Assembly (NCBI RefSeq): GCF_009696375.1
Contig: NZ_VUMD01000011.1
Span: 62,001-126,000, forward strand
Direction of reading: 5' to 3'
Origin: Clostridium porci
GTDB taxonomy: Bacteria; Bacillota; Clostridia; Lachnospirales; Lachnospiraceae
DNA length: 64,000 nt
Shown here: positions 24,292 to 33,092 of the stretch, in pieces
Layout of the letters: every line of letters begins with the position of its first letter
Numbering within the stretch: position 1 is the first letter of the stretch
Notes under the pieces: model-generated
What the model saw: the letters and a program-made list of their open reading frames with translations, nothing else
Told to the model about the DNA's origin: nothing
The model's database searches: none
Position numbers and translations under genes: made by a program

Positions 24292-25851
24292 TTGATTACA
24301 ATGAAAAAACTGCGTGTATTATTTCGGATTATTTTCGGCAGAACCGCATTTGTCATTCTGTTTATGATGGTTCAAATAGGGATCTTGGTGGGCTCCTTTC
24401 GGCTGTTGGAGGATTATGTGCCGCTTATTTATGGGGTATCCCTTCTGCTCAGTGCTGCGGTCATCATCTATATTTTTAATGAACCTATTAATTCCAGCTT
24501 TAAGCTGGCCTGGATTGTGCCGGTTTTGGTGATTCCTGTGTTCGGCGTGCTTTTTTATATCCTGGTACAGACGCAGCTTCAAACAAAGCTTTTGGCTAAG
24601 CGAATTAAGATGAATATAAAGGCTACACAACCGTTTCTGAATCAAGATCAGAGGGTTCAGGACAGGCTCAGGCAGCGCAGTCTTCAGGGCAGTCACCTGG
24701 CGGATTATATGAACAATATGGCAGGCTATCCGATTTATGAGAACACCTATGTAGAATATTTTCCTCTGGGAGAGGATAAGTTCGAGGCATTGAAAAGAGA
24801 GCTGAGGTCTGCCAGAAAATTCATTTTTATGGAGTATTTCATTGTGGATCGGGGATTTATGTGGGACAGTATTCTTGAAATACTGGAAGAGAAGGCGAGA
24901 GAAGGTGTGGAGGTCCGGTTTCTATATGACGGTATGTGCTGTCTCATGTTACTTCCTTACCATTATCCTCAGGAATTGGAGAGAAAAGGGATTCGCTGTA
25001 AGATGTTTTCACCGATAAGGCCTACGCTGTCCACCTACCAGAATAACCGGGATCACCGGAAGATTGCGGTCATTGACGGGCATACCGCATTTACAGGCGG
25101 TGTGAACCTGGCAGATGAGTACATCAATCAGAAGACCCGCTTTGGACATTGGAAGGATACGGCTATTATGCTGAAGGGGGACGCGGTTCTCAGCTTTACC
25201 ATGATGTTTCTTCAAATGTGGAATATAACAGAACGTACTCCGGAAGCTTACAGCCGTTATCTGACGCCTGCTGATTATCAGCTTTCTGAGGGGCTTGACA
25301 GCAACGGCTTTGTCCTTCCCTATGGGGACAGCCCAATGGATCGGGAGCAGGTAGGAGAGCAGGTGTATATGGATATATTGAATCAGGCTAAGTCCTATGT
25401 TCATATTATGACGCCCTATCTGATTTTGGACGACGAGATGAAAAATGCCCTCTGTTATGCAGCCAAACGGGGGATTGATGTGAAAATTATTATGCCCCAC
25501 ATCCCGGATAAGAAATATGCCTATATGCTGGCAAGAACCTATTATCCGGAGCTGATTCAGGCAGGAGTTAAGATATACGAGTATACGCCGGGGTTCGTTC
25601 ATGCAAAGGTATTTGTAAGTGATAATGAAAAGGCAGTGGTGGGAACCATTAACCTGGATTTCAGAAGCCTGTACCTGCATTTCGAATGTGCCGCATACAT
25701 CTATGACCATCCGGTGGTGCTGGATGTGGAGAAGGATTACCAGGAAACCCTTGAAAATTGTATGCTGATTACGATGGAGAATTGTAAAAATTACAGCTGG
25801 TCAGGCAAAAAGCTGGGCCGCCTGATGCGCCTGGTGGCGCCGCTAATGTAA
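24292..25851 (+). CDS. cls: Cardiolipin synthase (phospholipase D family)
   Basis: About 519 aa. Two N-terminal membrane helices are followed by two phospholipase D (HKD-type) catalytic motifs, HRKIAVIDG and HAKVFVSDN. It condenses two phosphatidylglycerols into cardiolipin at the membrane. A TTG start at 24292 fits the AGAGGAG site (5 nt spacing); the ATG at 24301 (MKKLRVLF) is a real alternative with 14 nt spacing. Confidence 0.9.
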   Translation: MITMKKLRVLFRIIFGRTAFVILFMMVQIGILVGSFRLLEDYVPLIYGVSLLLSAAVIIYIFNEPINSSFKLAWIVPVLVIPVFGVLFYILVQTQLQTKLLAKRIKMNIKATQPFLNQDQRVQDRLRQRSLQGSHLADYMNNMAGYPIYENTYVEYFPLGEDKFEALKRELRSARKFIFMEYFIVDRGFMWDSILEILEEKAREGVEVRFLYDGMCCLMLLPYHYPQELERKGIRCKMFSPIRPTLSTYQNNRDHRKIAVIDGHTAFTGGVNLADEYINQKTRFGHWKDTAIMLKGDAVLSFTMMFLQMWNITERTPEAYSRYLTPADYQLSEGLDSNGFVLPYGDSPMDREQVGEQVYMDILNQAKSYVHIMTPYLILDDEMKNALCYAAKRGIDVKIIMPHIPDKKYAYMLARTYYPELIQAGVKIYEYTPGFVHAKVFVSDNEKAVVGTINLDFRSLYLHFECAAYIYDHPVVLDVEKDYQETLENCMLITMENCKNYSWSGKKLGRLMRLVAPLM

Positions 25852-26268
25852 CAGGCCGGAGCGGTTGCGGCTTTTATCATATAGTACCACGCATGTTCGC
25901 TATTCCCCCAATGCTAGATCGAAAAAGAGCCTTCTGTTCTTACCACATGATTGTAACCAAGCTTTTTCTATTTGAGTCAGCCTCTCAGCCTCCTTGCTGT
26001 AGGTTGCTCTATCATAACTTAAATAAATCTAACATTTTTGAATCGAGAAATCTCTCTTTATATTCAAACGAGTATTCTGTTCTGCCATCTTAGCTATGGC
26101 TTGCCACCAGGACTTGACTGTTTTAAATTGTCAAAACATTTGGCATATGCCGGCTTTTTCCTTATTATGGAATCGAGAAGGTGTGATGCACATGCTGAAG
26201 AAAGAATATCAGGCTATCATACATTGGAAATAATAAGTGAAGCAAAGATGATAAACAGTATATAACAC
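25852..26268. other. Intergenic stretch without a gene
   Basis: 417 bp follow cls before the GntR promoter. A weak GCCG/CGGC hairpin followed by TTTTAT (about 25857-25878) may end the cls transcript. The rest has no ribosome sites linked to open frames; the open frames of 66 and 75 codons look fortuitous. Confidence 0.5.
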
Positions 26269-26300
26269 TTGACAACAGTTATTGCCTGTTATATACTGTT
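26254..26300 (+). promoter_or_regulatory. Promoter with flanking 13-bp inverted repeat, GntR operator candidate
   Basis: TTGACA (26269-26274), 17 bp and TATACT (26292-26297) form a consensus promoter. A perfect inverted repeat, AACAGTATATAAC (26254-26266) and GTTATATACTGTT (26288-26300), brackets the -35 and covers the -10. That is the expected place for autorepression by the YtrA-type regulator encoded next. Confidence 0.75.
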
Positions 26301-26326
26301 ATAGAACAAAGGAGGAAATTCCAGAA

Positions 26327-26698
26327 ATGAAAATCATTATTAATACGTCCTCAATGGTTCCTATATATGAGCAGATTGTAGACCAGATAAAAAGGCTCAT
26401 ACGCAACGGGGAGCTAAAGAGAAATGATAATCTGCCCTCCGTCCGCATACTGTCCAAGGAATTAAAGATAAGTGCTTTAACGGTCAAGAAAGCATATGAC
26501 AATTTGGAAAGTGAGGGTTTTACAGTAACCGTACATGGAAAAGGAACGTATGTAGCGGCAGTGAATACGGAGCTTTTACTGGAAGAACAAAAAAAGGAAT
26601 TGGAGGCAGATCTAGAACAGGCAATTCAGAAAGGAAGACGTTGTGGAATTAGTGATGAAGATATAAAGAGTTTATTTGATTTGATTTTGGAGGGTTGA
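26327..26698 (+). CDS. GntR family regulator, YtrA subfamily
   Basis: 123 aa. The N-terminal GntR winged helix (PIYEQIVDQIKRLI, NLPSVRILSKEL, TVKKAYDNLESEGF) is followed by a short dimerisation tail, the hallmark of the YtrA group. The start at 26327 has AAAGGAGG upstream; an earlier frame start lies inside the promoter. It is followed by its ABC exporter genes and should repress them. Confidence 0.9.
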   Translation: MKIIINTSSMVPIYEQIVDQIKRLIRNGELKRNDNLPSVRILSKELKISALTVKKAYDNLESEGFTVTVHGKGTYVAAVNTELLLEEQKKELEADLEQAIQKGRRCGISDEDIKSLFDLILEG

Positions 26699-26703
26699 TG
26701 TTT

Positions 26704-27555
26704 ATGTTGAAAATCGAGCATTTAAAAAAGAATTATGATAATTTCTCCCTGGATTGCTCCTTAGAGGTCATGCAGGGCTGTGTAACAGGACTGATTGGAC
26801 AAAATGGCGCTGGAAAGAGTACGACCTTTAAAGCGATATTAGGCCTGATTTCCATTGGCGGTGGAAAAGTTACCATTCTGGGAAAGGATTTGCAGAGGTT
26901 TACCCCAGAAGATAAAGAGAATTTAGGCGTTGTACTTTCTGATTCTGGGTTCAGCGGATATTTGACAATCAAGGATATTGTTCCTGTCTTAAAAAAAATG
27001 TACAGGAATTTTGACGATTCATTTTTCATGGAACAGGTAAACAGGGTTCAGCTGCCGTTCAATAAGAAAATCAAAGACTTTTCAACGGGTATGAAAGCAA
27101 AATTAAAAGTGCTTGTGGCAATCTCACACAATGCAAAGCTGCTAATACTGGACGAGCCAACAGCAGGCTTGGATGTTATCGCCAGAGATGAGCTGCTGGA
27201 GATGTTAAGAGAGTTTATGGAAAAGGACGAGGAACGTTCTATTTTAATTAGTTCGCATATTTCCAGTGACTTAGAAACCTTGTGTGATGACCTTTATATG
27301 ATACATGAGGGAACTATTATTCTGCACGAAGATACAGATGTTCTATTGAGTGATTATGCTTTGCTGAAAGTTGAAGCAGAGCAATACAGCAAGCTGGATA
27401 AACAGTTTATTCTCCGCTCAAAGAAAGAAACATACGGATACAGCTGTTTGACAAATCAGAAACAGTATTACATGGATAACTACCCGAAAATTGCAGTGGA
27501 AAAAGGAACGATTGATGAAGTGATTACAATGATGATAAGGGGGCAAGAACAATGA
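26704..27555 (+). CDS. ABC transporter ATP-binding protein (YtrB-like)
   Basis: 283 aa ATPase with Walker A GQNGAGKST, a divergent signature (FSTGMKAKLKV) and Walker B LLILDEPTAGLD. The divergent signature and short tail fit ABC-2 type exporters beside YtrA regulators. Starting at ATG 26704 gives 9 nt spacing to GGAGGG; the ATG at 26698 overlaps the GntR stop. The stop overlaps the permease start by 4 bp. Confidence 0.88.
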   Translation: MLKIEHLKKNYDNFSLDCSLEVMQGCVTGLIGQNGAGKSTTFKAILGLISIGGGKVTILGKDLQRFTPEDKENLGVVLSDSGFSGYLTIKDIVPVLKKMYRNFDDSFFMEQVNRVQLPFNKKIKDFSTGMKAKLKVLVAISHNAKLLILDEPTAGLDVIARDELLEMLREFMEKDEERSILISSHISSDLETLCDDLYMIHEGTIILHEDTDVLLSDYALLKVEAEQYSKLDKQFILRSKKETYGYSCLTNQKQYYMDNYPKIAVEKGTIDEVITMMIRGQEQ

Positions 27556-28205
27556 AAGGTTTATTAGTAAAGGATTTCAAGCTGCTGAAAATGCAAAAGA
27601 ATTTCTTCATAATCATTGTTGCCACAGCAATCGGCATGATGGTTCTTTATGAGGACATAGCATTCATGATCGGCTTTTTGACATTTGTAATATCTCTGTT
27701 TACGTTAAGCACAATCAGTTATGATGAATTTGACAACGGCTATGCGTTTTTGTTTACATTGCCTGTCAGCCGTACAGGCTATACGGTCGAAAAGTATTGT
27801 TTCAGTTTATTGCTCGGTGGCAGTGCATGGATTGTTTCAGTACTTTTAGCAGTCATTGCCAGCCTTCAAAAAGAGGCGGCATCCCTTTCTGATACAATGA
27901 TGATAGCCTTGATGCTTGTGCCTTTCATGCTTGTTATTCAAGCGGTAATGATACCGATCCAGCTTAAATTCGGCGGAGAAAAAGGTCGAATTGTAATTAC
28001 TGCTACAATCGGCTTGTTATGTATCATTGGTATTGCTATTGTGAAAGGGGCTGAAATATTGGGAATTGATATGCTCAATGTCATCAACCATCTTCCAAGG
28101 ATACCTTTGGGAACGTTAATTGCAGCCGCAACCGCTGCCGCTATTGGTGTTTGGTTAGTATCTATGAAAATCAGTTTCTCGATTATGAACAAGAAAGAAT
28201 TTTAA
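27552..28205 (+). CDS. ABC-2 type membrane permease
   Basis: 217 aa with six hydrophobic segments, the size of small ABC-2 permeases that pair with YtrA-regulated ATPases, often in response to cell-envelope antibiotics. It is coupled to the ATPase gene (ATGA overlap). The substrate is unknown. The three-gene block is slightly more AT-rich than its neighbours. Confidence 0.8.
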   Translation: MKGLLVKDFKLLKMQKNFFIIIVATAIGMMVLYEDIAFMIGFLTFVISLFTLSTISYDEFDNGYAFLFTLPVSRTGYTVEKYCFSLLLGGSAWIVSVLLAVIASLQKEAASLSDTMMIALMLVPFMLVIQAVMIPIQLKFGGEKGRIVITATIGLLCIIGIAIVKGAEILGIDMLNVINHLPRIPLGTLIAAATAAAIGVWLVSMKISFSIMNKKEF

Positions 28206-28246
28206 AAGACGGATAATCAAATCAATTAATTCTTAACATTTAGGGG

Positions 28247-28275
28247 TTGATTTTACTGCCGTATGCTGGTATGCT
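28247..28275 (+). promoter_or_regulatory. Candidate mgtE promoter with a long leader
   Basis: TTGATT (28247-28252), 17 bp and TATGCT (28270-28275). Transcription from here would leave an untranslated leader of about 265 nt before mgtE. The leader (28282-28547) holds no convincing gene. A magnesium riboswitch would be expected, but I could not match the M-box consensus. Confidence 0.5.
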
Positions 28276-28547
28276 TGATAAAGATAGATTGGATGAGGAA
28301 AGGAAGTGAACCGGAGTGGAAGGTCGAAGTCGTAAGATGGAAGCAGACAATTATCATAGGCGTATGGTGGTGGGAGCTGCGTATGCGGCTTTGGGCTCGC
28401 TTTGCTTTCACTGCCGGTAAGAATCTATTAGAACTGGAGTACGTTTATGATGATAGCCATAAATTACAGGTGTATGAGAGTACAATGTAATTGTGGCTAT
28501 TTTGTATGCTGCTTTCATGGATTAGTACCCTTCATGAACGGAATAAC

Positions 28548-29906
28548 ATGCAGGAGAATGTGAATTTAAAGAAATTGATGGAGCTGCTGGAGAGCAGGCA
28601 GTTCCGGCTTTTAAAGGAAAAGCTGTCGGAGATGAATGAGGTGGATATTGCCGCCTTTATTGAGGAACTTGATTCTGAGCGGACGGTGGTGGTATACCGT
28701 ATGCTTTCCAAGGAGCTTGCCAGCGATGTGTTCGCCTGTCTCCCTGTGGAAACCCAGGAACACATTATTAACAGCATTACCGACTATGAACTGAGCGCCA
28801 TTGTCAACGATCTGTTTGTAGATGATGCGGTGGATATGCTGGAGGAGCTTCCGGCCAATGTAGTAAAGCGTGTGCTTAAGAACTCCACTTCTGATACCCG
28901 GCAGCTTATCAACCAGTTTCTCCAGTATCCGGAGAACAGCGCGGGAAGCATTATGACTGCGGAGTATGTGGGGCTTAAGAAGGCTATGACTGTGAAGGAG
29001 GCGTTTTCCTATATTCGCAGGCATGGAGTGGATAAGGAGACGATCTATACCTGCTATGTGATGGATGCCAAGCGTACTCTGGAAGGGGTGGTTACAGTGA
29101 AGGATTTGCTGATGCACCCTTATGAGGAAATGATAGAGAATATTATGGACACGCATGTGATCAAGGCGATTACTACCGATGATCAGGAGGAGGTAGCGGA
29201 GCGCTTCCGAAAGTACGGCCTTTTAAGCCTTCCGGTGGTGGATCATGAGGATCGGCTGGTAGGGATCGTTACCGTGGACGACGTAGTGGACGTTATGGAA
29301 CAGGAGGCCACGGAGGATTTTGAAAAGATGGCAGCTATGATTCCAAGTGAGAGGCCCTATCTAAAGACAGGAGTTGTGACGCTGGCGAAGAACCGTCTGG
29401 CCTGGCTCCTGATTCTTATGATCAGCAGCATGATTACAGGCGGGATTCTGGCTAAGTATGAGGCAGCCTTTGCAGCTATACCCCTGTTGGTTACGTTTAT
29501 CCCCATGCTTACAGACACAGGGGGAAATGCAGGCAGCCAGAGCAGCACCATGATCATTCGGGGCATGGCAGTGGGAGAGATTAAACCGTCGGATATTCTC
29601 CGGGTTATCTGGAAGGAGCTTCAGGTGGGGCTGCTTGTGGGTATGCTTCTGGGGCTGGTAAATTATCTTCGATTGGTTATTCTTTATCCGGGACAGGAGC
29701 TGCTTTGCCTTACTGTAGTTTTGAGCCTGATAGCAACGGTGATTATCGCCAAGACCATCGGCTGTATCCTGCCCATAGCAGCCCAGATATTTCATATGGA
29801 TCCGGCGATTATGGCTGCGCCGTTGATTACCACCATCGTGGATGCGGTGAGCTTGGTGCTGTATTTTCAGCTGGCATGCAGGCTGCTTCAGTTAAACGGC
29901 GGGTGA
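28548..29906 (+). CDS. mgtE: MgtE magnesium transporter
   Basis: 452 aa. An N-terminal helical MgtE_N superhelix (residues about 10-125), two CBS domains (about 130-250) and five C-terminal membrane helices follow in order, with the pore signature PMLTDTGGNAGSQSST. It carries Mg2+ inward and is gated by Mg2+ binding to the N-terminal domains. The ATG at 28548 is chosen because the family begins here; the Shine-Dalgarno is weak. Confidence 0.93.
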   Translation: MQENVNLKKLMELLESRQFRLLKEKLSEMNEVDIAAFIEELDSERTVVVYRMLSKELASDVFACLPVETQEHIINSITDYELSAIVNDLFVDDAVDMLEELPANVVKRVLKNSTSDTRQLINQFLQYPENSAGSIMTAEYVGLKKAMTVKEAFSYIRRHGVDKETIYTCYVMDAKRTLEGVVTVKDLLMHPYEEMIENIMDTHVIKAITTDDQEEVAERFRKYGLLSLPVVDHEDRLVGIVTVDDVVDVMEQEATEDFEKMAAMIPSERPYLKTGVVTLAKNRLAWLLILMISSMITGGILAKYEAAFAAIPLLVTFIPMLTDTGGNAGSQSSTMIIRGMAVGEIKPSDILRVIWKELQVGLLVGMLLGLVNYLRLVILYPGQELLCLTVVLSLIATVIIAKTIGCILPIAAQIFHMDPAIMAAPLITTIVDAVSLVLYFQLACRLLQLNGG

Positions 29907-29919
29907 AAGGAAAAATCTT

Positions 29920-31074
29920 ATGGGGAATGACTGGAGAAGCTTGATTCTCATGGGAGGCAGAGGGCGCCGCATGGGATATGTGGATAAGGGACAGCTTATA
30001 TATCGGGGAAGGACATTTTTAAACAGGATTAAGGATGAGCTTCTTCCCCTGGGCTTGCCCTGTGTTATCTCTACGGCAGACAGGGAGAACCTGACAGGAG
30101 AGGATGGGACGATTTATGTGAAGGATATTCCAAAGCTGCCTGACGGCAGCGGAGCGGGGCCGATGGGGGGAATCTGGTCATGCTTTCAGAAAACCGGAGC
30201 AGAGGGATTTTTTACAGTTTCCTGCGACATGCCTTTATTTCGCAGGGAAATGTTTCTGGCGCTGATGGATCGTGTCAGGCCGGAGTATGACGCAGTGCTT
30301 TGGAGAACCAGGGACGGCCGGATTCAGCCGATGTGCGGTTATTATTCCAGAGCTTGTCTTTTTTCTCTTACAAAGTCTATTAGGGAAAGAAATTACCAGA
30401 TGACGCGGTTCCTTTCACAGCTTAACTGTCTGGTGGTAGACACCTCCTTGGAGCATATTCCAGATTACTGGTTTACCAATGTCAATTCACCAGACGCTCT
30501 TGAAACGCTAAAAGGCCGCAAGCTCCCAGTGCTGGCTGTCAGTGGAAGAAAAAACACAGGGAAAACCACCCTGCTGGAACAGCTGGTCAGGAGTCTTTGC
30601 GCTGCTGGTATCCGCGTGGCAGTTATCAAGCATGACGGACATGAGTTTGAAGCCGATGTGCCAGGGACGGACAGCCGGCGCATGAAGGATGCAGGCGCCT
30701 ATGGCACAGTGGTTTACTCCGGTACAAAATTTTCAATGGTAAAAGAGAAAGAGGGGCTTAAAGCAGAGGACTTTTTTGGCTGCTTTTCTGAGGCGGACAT
30801 CATCCTTTTGGAAGGACAGAAGGATTCTGATTACCTGAAGCTGGAGACGGTAAGACAGGAGATTTCCACGGTTCCTGTATGCAGATCAAATACGGTTCTA
30901 GCTTATGTGTCGGACGGTAAGGTGGAGCAAAGGGCAGCTGCTGCGGATAAAGAGGCTGGTACAGAGACCTATGGGCCAGCTGCGGTTATGACCAGCCCAA
31001 AGCCTGTTTACCATTTTCAGGATACGGACCAGCTGACAGAGCTGATTGTGGGGGTGTTGGATGGACATTTTTGA
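29920..31074 (+). CDS. MobA-MobB fusion for molybdopterin guanine dinucleotide synthesis
   Basis: 384 aa. The N-terminal half is a MobA-like nucleotidyltransferase (LILMGGRGRRMG, GAGPMGGIWS, SCDMPLF) that adds GMP to molybdopterin. The C-terminal half (from about residue 205) is MobB with P-loop GRKNTGKTTL and LLEGQKDSDY. The initial glycine-rich loop has MGG where LAGG is usual. It starts 13 bp after mgtE. The MGD made would serve the molybdoenzyme at 42277. Confidence 0.9.
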   Translation: MGNDWRSLILMGGRGRRMGYVDKGQLIYRGRTFLNRIKDELLPLGLPCVISTADRENLTGEDGTIYVKDIPKLPDGSGAGPMGGIWSCFQKTGAEGFFTVSCDMPLFRREMFLALMDRVRPEYDAVLWRTRDGRIQPMCGYYSRACLFSLTKSIRERNYQMTRFLSQLNCLVVDTSLEHIPDYWFTNVNSPDALETLKGRKLPVLAVSGRKNTGKTTLLEQLVRSLCAAGIRVAVIKHDGHEFEADVPGTDSRRMKDAGAYGTVVYSGTKFSMVKEKEGLKAEDFFGCFSEADIILLEGQKDSDYLKLETVRQEISTVPVCRSNTVLAYVSDGKVEQRAAAADKEAGTETYGPAAVMTSPKPVYHFQDTDQLTELIVGVLDGHF

Positions 31075-31738
31075 GGTTTCGAATATACTGAAAGCAGCCA
31101 GTTCTGCCAGCCGTTCAGAGATACTGTCCTTTGCTTTTTTCAAACGATATGAAAAGGGTCAGCATGTATTTTTCGACAGGGAAGAAAACAGAAGCCTTTA
31201 TATTTTGGCAGAAGGAATGGCTTCTCTTTACAAGCTGAACTCTTTGGGGGAGAAGAAGGTTATATTTGCCTTTGGGCCTGGAAATTTGTTAAATGAGGTC
31301 ATGTTCCAAGCCTTGCCGGCATCGATTAGCTGTGAGGTGAGGGAAGACTCTCTGGTGATGGTGATGCCCAGAGATCGGTTCCTTTATGTGATGGAAAAGG
31401 ACAGAAGCCTTAACAGAGCGGTGATGGATGCCATGGCCTTGCGGATACGCCGCCTTTACCGTCAGCTTAAAAATACCACCAACGCGCTGAGCGGAGAGAA
31501 ACGTCTGGCAGCCAAGCTTTTCAAGCTGGCTAGAGATAACGGAGTGAAAACAGAGAGAGGCGTTTTGATTGATATGAGCTTAAGCATTACCTATTTGGCT
31601 GATATGCTGGGCTCCAAACGGGAAACGGTATCCAGGCAGGTAAAACGTCTGACGGAGCTTAAGCTGATTTGTATGGAAAAAAACAGAATTTTTGTGCCGG
31701 ATATCGCTGAATTAAGCAATTATTTTAAACAGCCGTGA
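31061..31738 (+). CDS. Crp/Fnr family transcriptional regulator
   Basis: About 225 aa. An N-terminal cyclic-nucleotide-binding-like beta barrel and a long dimer helix are followed by a C-terminal winged helix (ITYLADMLGSKRETVSRQVKRL). There is no FNR-type N-terminal cysteine cluster, so it is not a classical O2-sensing Fnr. It overlaps mobAB by 14 bp, so the regulator is probably co-transcribed with cofactor synthesis and may control molybdoenzyme or anaerobic genes. The ligand is unknown. Confidence 0.88.
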   Translation: MDIFEVSNILKAASSASRSEILSFAFFKRYEKGQHVFFDREENRSLYILAEGMASLYKLNSLGEKKVIFAFGPGNLLNEVMFQALPASISCEVREDSLVMVMPRDRFLYVMEKDRSLNRAVMDAMALRIRRLYRQLKNTTNALSGEKRLAAKLFKLARDNGVKTERGVLIDMSLSITYLADMLGSKRETVSRQVKRLTELKLICMEKNRIFVPDIAELSNYFKQP

Positions 31739-31753
31739 TGGAAATTCACGGCT
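31731..31753 (+). terminator. Hairpin at the end of the Crp/Fnr gene
   Basis: AGCCGTGA and TCACGGCT form an 8-bp stem with a 7-nt loop that includes the stop codon. A TTTTT run follows 12 bp later. The rest of 31754-32144 has no gene. It holds a perfect 14-bp palindrome, TTCACATATGTGAA (31991-32004), and T-rich tracts. Confidence 0.55.
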
Positions 31754-32168
31754 CAATTCTGACTTTTTGTTGTTCCAATAAATGAGCATGTATGATAGCT
31801 TTATTTCATATCCATATGGATGAAAAGCCCTTTCTTTTGCCTTAATAAGCATTAAACCAGCAATTCCTTTCCTCATGTAATTCACACTTACTCTTAAACG
31901 TTCTAAATAGAAAGTCTTACTACAATCACAGATTCATTCCAAGCCTTTGTTAGCTTTAGTTATATCACATAATGCAAATGCTGATACAATTTCACATATG
32001 TGAACAGAGCCTGTTTTTTAGACAGTTTTTTTTTGCCTTGTTCTATTTTGAGTTGAACGTTGTTTCGAATAATCTGCTGCTTCAAGAGGTTTACTTTCTT
32101 GTTCCACCTCCGATAAAGAATAGGTTATAAAAATTTTAGAAATAATGCTTAATGGAGGTGAAACATCT

Positions 32169-33011
32169 ATGCTTGAAAAACGAATGGCAGATGAATATTT
32201 AGAAGACTACCAATTATATCTGAGGGAGAATGAAAAATCGAACTTGACGATAAAAAAGTATGTCCATGAGCTGATGTGTTTTTTTCAATTTCTGAATGGA
32301 GATACGATTACCAAAGCAAAGATCCTGGAATACCGGGAATGGTTGCAAAATCAGAATCAGGCACGAACGGTTAACGCGAAGCTCTCAGCTATCCATTCCT
32401 ATCTGGAATATACAGGACTTTCCTGCTGCAAGGTTCGATTTTTAAAAATACAGAGAAATGTCTTTATGGATGATGAAAGGGATTTAAATGAAGCAGAATA
32501 TCGCCGCTTGCTGGAGGCAGCAAAAGGCAGTAAGAACCGTCGCCTTTATTATGTGATGGTTGCTATTTGTGGAACAGGAATCCGGGTTAGCGAGCTTCCC
32601 TTTTTAACAGTGGAGGCAGTATGCAGAGGAAAGGTTGAGATTTGCATGAAAGGGAAAACGCGGACCGTTCTCTTAACGAGGGAGTTATTGAAAAAGCTGA
32701 AGGCATATGTAAAGGTATGTGAAATCCAAAGCGGAGTTATTTTCCGCACAAGAAATGGAAAGCCGCTGGACCGCAGCAATATCGGTCATGATATGAAAAA
32801 GCTGTGCAAAGCGGCAAGGGTGAATCCACGGAAAGTATTTCCTCATAACCTACGACATTTATTTGCTAAGAGTTATTATGCTATTAAAAAAAACTTGGCT
32901 AATCTGGCAGACATACTTGGCCACTCGTCGGTTGAAACAACCCGTATTTATGTGGCAACAGGCGTTCGTGAGCATGAACGTACTCTGCAAAAAATGAGGC
33001 TAATCCTATAA
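32169..33011 (+). CDS. Tyrosine recombinase, likely DNA invertase of the adjacent switch
   Basis: 280 aa. A SAM-like N-terminal DNA-binding domain (residues about 10-95) precedes the catalytic domain with Arg (GTGIRVSELP), Lys (MKGKTRTV), His-x-x-Arg (PHNLRH), His (LGHSS) and the Tyr nucleophile (TTRIYVATG). All catalytic residues are present. GGAGGTG lies before the ATG at 32169. The gene ends exactly at the first of three copies of a recombination-site-like sequence and faces a 209-bp segment flanked by perfect inverted repeats. A local phase-variation recombinase is the best reading; a chromosome-dimer XerC/D role is less likely. Confidence 0.88.
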   Translation: MLEKRMADEYLEDYQLYLRENEKSNLTIKKYVHELMCFFQFLNGDTITKAKILEYREWLQNQNQARTVNAKLSAIHSYLEYTGLSCCKVRFLKIQRNVFMDDERDLNEAEYRRLLEAAKGSKNRRLYYVMVAICGTGIRVSELPFLTVEAVCRGKVEICMKGKTRTVLLTRELLKKLKAYVKVCEIQSGVIFRTRNGKPLDRSNIGHDMKKLCKAARVNPRKVFPHNLRHLFAKSYYAIKKNLANLADILGHSSVETTRIYVATGVREHERTLQKMRLIL

Positions 33012-33038
33012 ACCACAGAATCAACATTCGGAGGTATT
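33012..33038 (+). repeat. Third, variant copy of the inversion site
   Basis: Direct-orientation copy of the left inverted repeat, 23 of 27 positions identical. The similarity extends five bases upstream into the recombinase stop codon. Its right arm is degenerate (GGAGGTATT against TGTGGTAAT), so it may be an old or weak site. Confidence 0.75.
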
Positions 33039-33065
33039 GTTCCTGCAATGCGGCCAGTCTTATGA

Positions 33066-33092
33066 ACCGCAGAATCAACATTCTGTGGTAAT
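33066..33092 (+). repeat. Left inverted repeat of the invertible segment
   Basis: 27-bp sequence whose exact reverse complement lies at 33302-33328. It is itself two near-symmetric arms (ACCGCAGAAT and ATTCTGTGGT) around CAAC, the form expected for a tyrosine recombinase core site with an asymmetric crossover. Confidence 0.93.

Noticed and set aside
25893-26265. Two overlapping short frames between cls and the GntR gene
   Set aside because: No start signals and no domain pattern; the second frame runs into the operator region.
28263-28490. 75-codon open frame before mgtE
   Set aside because: Odd composition rich in Trp and Arg, no ribosome site; it lies in the probable untranslated leader.
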